Assembly: GCA_902782395.1 (NCBI GenBank)
Contig: CACZNF010000031.1
Coordinates: 1-8,049 of the forward strand
Length of the DNA: 8,049 nt
DNA from: an uncultured Erysipelotrichaceae bacterium
Lineage (GTDB): Bacteria > Bacillota_I > Bacilli_A > RFN20 > CAG-826
Direction of reading: 5' to 3'
The position numbers were made by a program, and so were the translations under genes. Shown here piece by piece: positions 1-5,838 of this stretch (position 1 is the first letter of the stretch; the number at the start of each line of letters is the position of its first letter). The notes beneath the pieces are model-generated. The model saw nothing but the letters and a program-made list of their open reading frames with translations. It was not told the origin of the DNA and did no database searches.

Positions 1-171
1 GTGATGATTGTAATTGGTACATCGTTAAAAGTTTATCCAGCAGCAGGCTTTATCCGTTATTTTAAAGGCCGCTATTTAGTGGTTATCAATAAGGAATCTA
101 CTTCCTACGATAATATGTGTGATTTAGTCTTTAACGAAGACGTTATTAATGTCGTTAAACATCTCAAATAA
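1..171 (+). CDS. Sir2-family NAD-dependent protein deacylase, C-terminal fragment
   Basis: Only the last 56 residues are in the window; the frame is open at base 1 and the first codon (GTG) should not be taken as the start. The fragment has the sirtuin Rossmann-fold end. GTSLKVYPAAG (residues 6-16) is the conserved GTSL.V.PAA segment that contacts NAD ribose. VVINKEST (27-34) carries the conserved Asn of the I-N motif that binds adenosine ribose. A D-L-V strand (41-43) then leads to a final helix. Sirtuins remove acyl groups from lysine using NAD, giving nicotinamide and O-acyl-ADP-ribose, in the cytoplasm. The catalytic His and zinc cysteines would lie upstream and cannot be checked. The stop TAA overlaps the next ATG (TAATG), so translation is probably coupled to the downstream phosphatase. 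CobB/SrtN type is likely, but the subclass cannot be assigned from this piece. Confidence 0.88.
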   Translation: MMIVIGTSLKVYPAAGFIRYFKGRYLVVINKESTSYDNMCDLVFNEDVINVVKHLK

Positions 172-827
172 TGAAAACTCTTATTTTTGACCTCGATGGT
201 ACTATCCTAGATACACTTCAAGATTTGAAAAACGCTGTAAATCACGGCTTAAATTTTTATAATCTGCCAGAAAAGGACCTCGAATTCGTCCGAAAAGCTA
301 TCGGAAACGGCACAACTGTGCTTATTCAAAGATGTACCCCATCCTCGCTAAATGATAATGAACGTTTAGCGGTTTTTAATGAATTTAAGTCCTATTATTT
401 ATCTCATTATGCTGACTACACTAAACCATATCCTGGTATTAAAGAATTGCTAGAAAAGTTATACGGCAAAGTCCGTCTTGCGGTAGTCTCCAATAAAGAC
501 AACGATTTGACTAACAAAATCATCAAAAAAGAGTTTGGTAATCTCTTCGATATCGTCCAGGGTTCTTACCTAAATCATCCAAAGAAACCAGATCCATATC
601 TAATTAATAAAATAATTAAGGAAAATAATATAAATAAAGAGGACTGCCTCTATGTTGGTGACACTAATGTTGATAAAGAGAGTGCTACTAACGCTGGCTT
701 ACCTTATCTACTAGTGAATTATGGCTATAGAACAAAAGAAGAACTAGAAAAAATGTGTCCTGAGGACACTACTATTTCAACCGTTGACGAACTTTATAAA
801 GAAATAATAAAGTGGGTTAACTTATAA
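171..827 (+). CDS. gph: HAD-superfamily phosphatase, phosphoglycolate phosphatase-like
   Basis: A 218-aa cytoplasmic HAD hydrolase with all four motifs. Motif I is DLDGT (D7 nucleophile, D9 acid/base). Motif II is VVSNKDN with S107. Motif III Lys is K139 in KKPDP. Motif IV is GDTNVD with D164 and D168 for Mg2+. Residues about 15-85 form a helical C1 cap. The cap segment IGNGTTVLIQR (44-54) closely resembles the WIGNGADVL.R stretch of Gph, which favours 2-phosphoglycolate (2-phosphoglycolate to glycolate, a repair reaction). A PpaX-type pyrophosphatase or another small phosphate-ester phosphatase is the main alternative, since length (about 216-225 aa) fits both. The ATG overlaps the stop of the sirtuin gene and no clear Shine-Dalgarno precedes it, so coupled translation is likely. 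Its 3' end overlaps the convergent carD-like gene by 6 bp. Confidence 0.85.
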   Translation: MKTLIFDLDGTILDTLQDLKNAVNHGLNFYNLPEKDLEFVRKAIGNGTTVLIQRCTPSSLNDNERLAVFNEFKSYYLSHYADYTKPYPGIKELLEKLYGKVRLAVVSNKDNDLTNKIIKKEFGNLFDIVQGSYLNHPKKPDPYLINKIIKENNINKEDCLYVGDTNVDKESATNAGLPYLLVNYGYRTKEELEKMCPEDTTISTVDELYKEIIKWVNL

Positions 828-1325
828 AGATTCGATTCTTTGTTCAACAAAGTTCGCAATTACTTCTCTTGGTTTGTTATAAGTAATTGTTAATTCATCC
901 AATAACATGTTAGTAGCGTAGTTAAGCATATCCAAATCAACTGGGCCAAGTCTAATCTCAGTGTTTTGCTCGCCACCCATTTTGTTATAGAAATATAATT
1001 GACGATATAAATAAGCAATATCTTTAACATTACCAGAAGATAATCTCTTCTTATAAGCATCTCTTCTTTGCTTTGTGTTGGTGTTAAATTCTTTACTAAT
1101 TTTTTTAATATATTGTAATAACTCATCAGCTTGTTTAATGCTCATGATTGTGCGAATAATACTACCTGCACTATCCACAGGCACATAAAAGGTTTCACTA
1201 CTAATGCGATTGACTTGCACTAGAAAATAGTCTTTGCCGTTCATATTTTTGACGTCGATTATTGTCGACAAACCTTCTCGGCAATGAATGACTTCATCGT
1301 TTACATTAAAACCTGACATATACAT
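822..1325 (-). CDS. CarD/CdnL-like RNA-polymerase-binding transcription regulator
   Basis: A 167-aa protein with CarD_CdnL_TRCF architecture. An N-terminal Tudor-like RNA-polymerase-interacting domain spans about residues 4-62: FNVNDEVIH.REGLSTI matches the family F..GD.V.Y..HG.G.I, followed by KDYFLVQ and FYVPVDSAGSIIR. A helical C-terminal domain follows (about 65-160) with the expected Y.RR.....KRLSSGNVKDIAYLYRQL pattern. In characterised relatives this family binds the RNA polymerase beta subunit and stabilises open complexes, often at rRNA promoters; here that role is inferred from homology. Two starts are possible: Met1 at 1325 or Met3 at 1319, the latter giving MSGF.VND, which fits the usual N-terminus well. 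Neither has a good Shine-Dalgarno. It lies 10 nt after the annotated glnS stop, suggesting co-transcription, and its 3' end overlaps the convergent gph-like gene. Confidence 0.82.
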   Translation of the reverse strand: MYMSGFNVNDEVIHCREGLSTIIDVKNMNGKDYFLVQVNRISSETFYVPVDSAGSIIRTIMSIKQADELLQYIKKISKEFNTNTKQRRDAYKKRLSSGNVKDIAYLYRQLYFYNKMGGEQNTEIRLGPVDLDMLNYATNMLLDELTITYNKPREVIANFVEQRIESL

Positions 1326-1335
1326 TAATATTATG

Positions 1336-2997
1336 TCATTTTTTATTTTTTAATGTAAGCGAAAGACTGATTTTTAGACATGTTCTATTAAAGATAAGAT
1401 GATCCTTCGTGGAGTCTTTATCAGTGCAATAATAGCCTGTTCTAATGAATTGGAAATGATCTAATGGTTTGGTATCTGCTAAAGAAGCTTCGACAAAACC
1501 TTCAAGTTTAACCCAAGAGTTTGGATTTAATCTTTCAATGAATGTTTTGCCTTTTGTTTCTTCAGTTTCATCAAACACTAATGGTTCGTATAAATTAAAT
1601 GTTGCTTTTAAAGCTGTAGTGGCTTCAACGTAATGGATTGTGCCATTTGGTTTTCTGGCATCAAAACCACTACCAGATTTAGTTTCTGGGTCGTATGTGC
1701 AATGGATTTCTGTGATTTTGCCATCTGCATCTTTGACTACACTATTACATTTAATGAAATAAGCATGCATTAAACGGACTTCATCACCAACGGATAATCT
1801 CTTCCATTTACGGTTTGGTTTTTCTTCAACGAAGTCTTCTTGTTCGATATATAAATATTTACCAAAGGCAATTTGACGACTGCCTAATTCTTCGTTTTCC
1901 ATATTGTTTGGAGCGTCGCAGTATTCAATTTGGCCTTCTGGATAGTTATCAATTACTACTTTTAATGGGTTTAAGACTGCCATTGGACGTGTGGCTTTAA
2001 GTTTTAATTCTTCTCTAAGGAAGTTATCAAGGTTTTCCGCATTTGTGGTGCTGTTAATTCTTGATAAGCCAGTATAAACAATAAAGTTCTTAATTGCGTC
2101 TGGAGTTAAACCTTTTCTCTTTAAACCAACGAGTGTTGGCATACGTGGATCATCATAGCCAGTCACATAGCCACCATCAACTAATTGACGGAGATATCTC
2201 TTGGACATGACGGTATTTGTAATATTTAATCTACCCCATTCATATTGATGTGGGACATTTGGCATTTCACATTTTTCGACAAACCAGTCATATAAAGGAC
2301 GATGGTTATCGAATTCTAAGGAACACATGGAGTGAGTAACACCTTCAATAGCGTCTTGTAATGGGTGAGCAAAATCATACATTGGGTAAATACACCATTT
2401 TGTGCCTTGTCTATGATGTGGGACATGTAAAATACGATACATGACTGGGTCACGCATATTGATATTTGGTGATGCCATATCGATCTTTGCTCTTAATGTC
2501 TTTTCACCGTTACCATATTTGCCTTCACGCATTTCTTGGAATAATTTTAAGTTTTCTTCAATGGATCTATTTCTATATGGAGAATCTTTACCAGGTTCAG
2601 TTAAGGTACCACGGTATGCAGTAATCTCATCCGCGGATAAATCATCAACGTACGCTAAGCCTTTTTTAATTAAAAGGACAGCGCGATTATATTGCTCTTC
2701 AAAGTAATCACTACCAAAGAAGATGTTTTTTGGTTCATAGCCTAACCATTTAATATCGTTAATAATAGCTTGGACGTATTCAGCACCTTCATTAACTGGG
2801 TTAGTATCATCAAATCTTAAATTGGTGTAGCCACCGAATGCTTTAGCGAGCTCAAAGTCATTAATGACCGCTCTAGCGTGGCCAATATGTAAGTAGGCAT
2901 TTGGTTCAGGAGGGAATCTGGTAACAATGGTTTTTACACGACCTTCTTCCAAGTCCTTCTCCATGATGGTTTTGATAAAGTTGTTAATTTCTTCCAT
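1336..2997 (-). CDS. glnS: Glutaminyl-tRNA synthetase (probable C-terminal frameshift)
   Basis: Charges tRNA-Gln with glutamine in the cytoplasm. The 553-aa reading frame follows bacterial/eukaryotic-type class I GlnRS throughout. The ATP-binding motif is FPPEPNAYLHIGHA (HIGH at 37-40), RFDDTNP is at 61-67, YDFAHPL..AIEGVTHS.C at about 207-225, and the second class I signature VMSKR at 263-267. The C-terminal anticodon-binding beta barrels follow from about 335. These features are specific to GlnRS rather than GltX. The start at 2997 is supported by a GAGGA Shine-Dalgarno (3005-3009) with a 7-nt spacer. The last residues look wrong: FNRT (536-539) should be followed by a V-x-L/x-x-D/x-[ST]-[WF] tail, but this frame reads CLKISLSLTL. 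Adding one base near 1380 gives FNRTV-SKNQSFAYIKK and a TAA stop at 1343-1345 (551 aa). It is probably in one unit with the upstream aldo/keto reductase and downstream carD-like gene. Confidence 0.95.
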   Translation of the reverse strand: MEEINNFIKTIMEKDLEEGRVKTIVTRFPPEPNAYLHIGHARAVINDFELAKAFGGYTNLRFDDTNPVNEGAEYVQAIINDIKWLGYEPKNIFFGSDYFEEQYNRAVLLIKKGLAYVDDLSADEITAYRGTLTEPGKDSPYRNRSIEENLKLFQEMREGKYGNGEKTLRAKIDMASPNINMRDPVMYRILHVPHHRQGTKWCIYPMYDFAHPLQDAIEGVTHSMCSLEFDNHRPLYDWFVEKCEMPNVPHQYEWGRLNITNTVMSKRYLRQLVDGGYVTGYDDPRMPTLVGLKRKGLTPDAIKNFIVYTGLSRINSTTNAENLDNFLREELKLKATRPMAVLNPLKVVIDNYPEGQIEYCDAPNNMENEELGSRQIAFGKYLYIEQEDFVEEKPNRKWKRLSVGDEVRLMHAYFIKCNSVVKDADGKITEIHCTYDPETKSGSGFDARKPNGTIHYVEATTALKATFNLYEPLVFDETEETKGKTFIERLNPNSWVKLEGFVEASLADTKPLDHFQFIRTGYYCTDKDSTKDHLIFNRTCLKISLSLTLKNKK

Positions 2998-3009
2998 AAC
3001 TAAATCCTC

Positions 3010-3037
3010 GCCAATATTTTACTCTTGTTAGATTGGC
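3010..3037 (-). promoter_or_regulatory. Inverted repeat abutting the glnS ribosome-binding site
   Basis: GCCAAT at 3010-3015 and its perfect complement ATTGGC at 3032-3037 are separated by 16 nt. On the - strand transcript the 3' arm ends directly before the GAGGA ribosome-binding site of glnS (3005-3009). A 6-bp stem there could modulate access to the site or serve as an operator, but it is short and may be chance. No T-box features (specifier loop or the T-box consensus) are present in this 71-nt gap. Confidence 0.25.
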
Positions 3038-3044
3038 AATCAAT

Positions 3045-3069
3045 AATAATTGTTATTTAAGCAATTATT
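3045..3069 (-). repeat. AT-rich inverted repeat at the 3' end of the aldo/keto reductase gene
   Basis: AATAATTG (3045-3052) and CAATTATT (3062-3069) form a perfect 8-bp stem with a 9-nt loop, overlapping the stop codon of the aldo/keto reductase gene. The stem has only one G-C pair, and no T-run follows on the - strand, so it is at most a weak terminator or an RNA-processing hairpin between this gene and glnS. Confidence 0.3.
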
Positions 3070-3926
3070 TAGCCTTGCTTCTTTTTGCTGAAAACTGGCC
3101 AAAATGCATCCGCACCATAATCAATACGATTGAGTTTCATGAGTTCGACCATATCTTCTTCTTTAATCTCGAAATCAAGTTTCATATTGTCTTCAATGTG
3201 CTCTTTACTTGATGCTTTTGGAATAGAGATGGTATCTAATTGCAATGTGTATTTGATACATAACTGTGGCACAGATACCTTATATTTATCCGCCATCGCT
3301 TGAATTGTTTTATTGTTTAAAGCCTTGCCATGTGCGATTGGAGAATAGGCTTCAACGACGATATCGTTTTCTTGGCAGAACTTAATAACATCAACTGGGG
3401 TTTCACCAATATGTAAAAGAATTTGGTTCGCCATTGGTTTGATTTCACAGTTATTCATGATGTTTTGCAAATCATCCACTAAGAAGTTAGAAACACCAAT
3501 GGCTTTGAGTTTGCCTTCTTTATACGCTTCTTCCATAGCTTTCCAAACTTGAATGTTTTGTTTGAAATATCTAAATGGTCCTCTAAATAAGGCCCATGGT
3601 TGTGGACAATGGATAAGCATTAAATCAATGTAATCAACACCTAATTTTTTAAGCGATTCATCGATTGATGCTTTGGCTTTTTTGTAGGACTTAATTTCCG
3701 CTTTTATTTTAGAAGTAATGAACACGTCCTCTCTTTTGAGGCCAGATTCTCTAATTCCTTGACCCACGCCTTCTTCATTTCCATATGCTTGAGCAGTATC
3801 GATATGACGATACCCAGCTTCTAAAGCCATCTTCACACAATTCGCGGCATTTTCATTTTTAATTAGCCATGTGCCATAGGCTAAAGCAGGTGCCTTGACA
3901 CCATTATGCAAAACAAATTCTTTCAT
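3069..3926 (-). CDS. Aldo/keto reductase (NADPH-dependent oxidoreductase)
   Basis: A complete 285-aa TIM-barrel aldo/keto reductase, close to the usual 275-285 aa of bacterial AKR5-like enzymes. It reduces aldehydes and ketones with NAD(P)H; the substrate cannot be told from sequence. The catalytic tetrad is visible: D43 and Y48 in HIDTAQAYGNE, K73 in ITSKI, and H106 in DLMLIHCPQPW. GVSNF (144-148) and NQ (167-168) are the usual nicotinamide-site elements, and SIPKASSKEHIEDN (234-247) is the pyrophosphate/2'-phosphate-binding signature. The start at 3926 follows a good GAGGA Shine-Dalgarno (3934-3938) with a 7-nt spacer, the same arrangement as glnS. It sits just downstream of the lipoprotein terminator, so it should have its own promoter in 3940-3990, but no convincing -35/-10 pair stands out there. 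The 71-nt gap to glnS has only weak AT-rich inverted repeats, so readthrough into glnS is plausible. Confidence 0.93.
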   Translation of the reverse strand: MKEFVLHNGVKAPALAYGTWLIKNENAANCVKMALEAGYRHIDTAQAYGNEEGVGQGIRESGLKREDVFITSKIKAEIKSYKKAKASIDESLKKLGVDYIDLMLIHCPQPWALFRGPFRYFKQNIQVWKAMEEAYKEGKLKAIGVSNFLVDDLQNIMNNCEIKPMANQILLHIGETPVDVIKFCQENDIVVEAYSPIAHGKALNNKTIQAMADKYKVSVPQLCIKYTLQLDTISIPKASSKEHIEDNMKLDFEIKEEDMVELMKLNRIDYGADAFWPVFSKKKQG

Positions 3927-3990
3927 ATTAGTTTCCTCGATTAATTCTATTTTTGCATATGTTTAACTTTTTCACAAAACTAAACACAAC

Positions 3991-4023
3991 AAAAAGAAAG
4001 GATCTGGCGAACCAGACCCTTCC
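3991..4023 (-). terminator. Rho-independent terminator of the lipoprotein gene
   Basis: On the - strand a 12-bp stem (arms 4012-4023 and 3996-4007, two G.U pairs) encloses a UUCG tetraloop (4008-4011) and is followed by a run of five U (3991-3995). It lies 23 nt after the lipoprotein stop and separates that gene from the downstream aldo/keto reductase. The reverse orientation lacks a T-run, so it should act mainly on - strand transcription. Confidence 0.92.
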
Positions 4024-4046
4024 CGGATTCTTATGAAACTTTTTTA

Positions 4047-5648
4047 TTATTTCACTGAGAGTTTGAAGACATCTAAGCTTGGGCAAGAACCTTCGATTGT
4101 GACGACTAAGGTATTTTCGCCGGACTTAACAGCAACATCACCGATAACAACTTCGGCCATTGAAGAAGTATAGCCTTCTGGTGCTGGGAATTCAGCGGTT
4201 TCAGGAATTGTCACGTTATTGTTGTTTAACTTAATGCTCATACCATCTTTAAGGACGTATGCAGCAGATCCGCCCATTGGAGAACTACCAACAACGGAGA
4301 GAACCATTGTAGCATTCGCTGTAGCTTGGAACTTCATGGTTAATGTTAAACCATCACTACCAAAGTTCATGACATAAGCACTACCACTATGGACTTCACT
4401 ACCGCCCATCATGCCGCCATCTTGCATAATGCTTGGACCACTCATATTGAAGGATCCTGGTGTGAGTTCTGCTAATTCTTCAGCAGATTCAGCTTCAACA
4501 AGAATTTGACCAGCAACTGGTTTTGGTTTGACAGTGATTTCAAGTCTAACAGAGTACATACCTTCTTTTTTCACTGTGACATTGGTTTTGCCAACTTTAA
4601 CACCGGTAACAACACCAGCATTACTAACAGTGGCAATTGTTTCATCGCTAGAGACGTATGTAACGCCTGCTAAGTTATTCTTAACTTGAATGTTAACTGT
4701 TTCTTCGACGATAACTTCTAATTTATCGTTAACGACTTCAATTTGTTGTTTAGCAGCAGGATTTGTTAATGTCACTGTCGCTTCTTTTGCATAAACTGCG
4801 AGTTCGTTTAAGAAGATGTTTGTGTCTTTTAAGAATTCAAATTCAAGTGTATTGGAAACGGCTAAATCTAAATTGCCTAATGAAAGATCGCTGAATTCGA
4901 GGGAATTACCCCAGTCACCAGCGTGTGCTTCAAGCGCCCAGCCTGCTAAGTTAATAGCGGTGCCATTGAGTTTAATAGTCATGATTTCTTCTAAGTTAAC
5001 TTCATCACTATTACCGATGTTTAACATTAATTCAGCTTTTTCCGCTTTGCTTGCAGCAAATTTAATTGTTTCTTTATCACCAACGCCGAAACCACCGATA
5101 AATGTTTCTGGGTTTTCTTCTTGTTGACCCCAGGACATGTTTTGTGCGATTGGGTTCCAACCATTAACGGTTTGCATTGCAAATCCCATACCACCTGTTG
5201 GGAGTTCCCACCAACCATCAGCAGAATAGTGTTCTGCAGCAGTTGTTAAATCGAATGTTGCGGAAGCAGCTGGTCTTGGAACGGTAATACCGATTGAACC
5301 ATTGTTATAACCATCTTTTTTAGCGGTAATTGTAGCTTCACCATAGCCAACAGCAGTGACTAAACCATTGTTAACTGTTGCAACATTAGCATCAGAAGAT
5401 TCCCATGTGACACCTTCAAGAGCGGCTTCGCCAACTTTTGCGGTTAATTGTACTGTTTCATTTAACGCTAATGATTTTTTATCACCAGCAGCGGTAACTG
5501 TAATTCTCTCTTTTTGTTGAGTACTTTGTTGAGAGTTTGTTGATTGGTTTCCTTGACTGTTATTAGCTGGTTGGTTACAAGCTGTTAAGCCCATACTTAA
5601 AAGTAAACCAACGGCCATAGCAGGAAGGAAAAATTTTGTCTTTTTCAT
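4047..5648 (-). CDS. Secreted lipoprotein with two BIG2 domains and two CBM-like beta-sandwich modules
   Basis: A 533-aa predicted membrane-anchored surface protein. MKK plus a hydrophobic stretch ends in lipobox LTAC (C24), followed by a Ser/Gln/Asn-rich tether (25-46). Domain order: BIG2-like Ig fold (47-124; VTWESSD..VATV..G.VTAVGYGEATITA); module A (about 130-288, ending IKLNGT...NTLEFEF...FLNELAVYA); a second BIG2 (290-374; VTYVSSDETIATVSNAGVVTGVKVGKTNVTV); module B (379-533), which opens ILVEAESAEEL like CBM6/35 and closes VIGDVAVKSGENTLVVTIEG. No catalytic motif is visible, so it is more likely a glycan- or surface-binding protein than an enzyme; this is inference. A Met/Gly-rich loop (402-416) lies inside module B. 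The start at 5648 has AAAGGA (5660-5665) with an 11-nt spacer. It has its own promoter upstream and a strong terminator downstream, so it appears monocistronic. Modules A and B resemble those of the neighbouring phosphatase. Confidence 0.88.
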   Translation of the reverse strand: MKKTKFFLPAMAVGLLLSMGLTACNQPANNSQGNQSTNSQQSTQQKERITVTAAGDKKSLALNETVQLTAKVGEAALEGVTWESSDANVATVNNGLVTAVGYGEATITAKKDGYNNGSIGITVPRPAASATFDLTTAAEHYSADGWWELPTGGMGFAMQTVNGWNPIAQNMSWGQQEENPETFIGGFGVGDKETIKFAASKAEKAELMLNIGNSDEVNLEEIMTIKLNGTAINLAGWALEAHAGDWGNSLEFSDLSLGNLDLAVSNTLEFEFLKDTNIFLNELAVYAKEATVTLTNPAAKQQIEVVNDKLEVIVEETVNIQVKNNLAGVTYVSSDETIATVSNAGVVTGVKVGKTNVTVKKEGMYSVRLEITVKPKPVAGQILVEAESAEELAELTPGSFNMSGPSIMQDGGMMGGSEVHSGSAYVMNFGSDGLTLTMKFQATANATMVLSVVGSSPMGGSAAYVLKDGMSIKLNNNNVTIPETAEFPAPEGYTSSMAEVVIGDVAVKSGENTLVVTIEGSCPSLDVFKLSVK

Positions 5649-5741
5649 TGTAAAAATAATCCTTTCTATAAAAATGACAAATATGAATGGTCAGCAAAAA
5701 AACGAACCGAAATATTCAACTCTTGCCAACTATCTAATATT

Positions 5742-5769
5742 ATTATACGCCTATTAAATTTATAGTTAA
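5742..5769 (-). promoter_or_regulatory. Predicted sigma-A-type promoter for the lipoprotein gene
   Basis: Reading the - strand, a perfect -10 TATAAT (5742-5747) is preceded by TTAACT (5764-5769, 4 of 6 to TTGACA) with a 16-bp spacer in AT-rich DNA. It lies between the phosphatase terminator and the lipoprotein gene, where a promoter is required. Transcription would begin near 5735, leaving a leader of about 86 nt before the ATG at 5648. I saw no strong secondary structure in that leader. Confidence 0.65.
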
Positions 5770-5798
5770 GTGATTTAAGGTTCATTTAAGGAAAGTAT

Positions 5799-5826
5799 AA
5801 AAAAAGCGACTAAAAGTCGCCTTTTT
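5799..5826 (-). terminator. Rho-independent terminator of the phosphatase gene
   Basis: GCGACT (5806-5811) and AGTCGC (5815-5820) form a perfect 6-bp GC-rich stem with a 3-nt loop. Flanking A/T runs extend it by a further several A-U pairs. Seven U follow on the - strand (5799-5805), 13 nt or more after the phosphatase stop at 5839. A shorter T-run on the other side (5822-5826) could give weak activity on the + strand too. Confidence 0.9.
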
Positions 5827-5838
5827 ATTGCTTGTTTT

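Noticed and set aside
838..852. Palindrome as a bidirectional terminator between gph-like and carD-like
   Set aside because: It is AT-rich, has essentially no loop, no T-run follows on either strand, and it is inside the carD coding end.
890..1126. 78-aa - strand frame inside the carD-like gene
   Set aside because: It is a shadow of carD, whose own frame shows clear family motifs; the shadow has no recognisable domain and no ribosome-binding site.
2998..3068. T-box riboswitch upstream of the tRNA synthetase gene
   Set aside because: The gap is only 71 nt, has no T-box consensus and no terminator/antiterminator pair.
3940..3990. Promoter for the aldo/keto reductase (TAGAAT or AAAAAT as -10, TTGTGA as -35)
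   Set aside because: Either the hexamers match poorly or the spacing is wrong (22 bp for TTGTGA to TAGAAT), so no site is reported although a promoter is expected here.
5027..5218. 63-aa - strand and 103-aa + strand frames inside the lipoprotein gene
   Set aside because: They are out-of-frame or antisense to a gene with clear BIG2 domains and a lipobox, and have no recognisable features.
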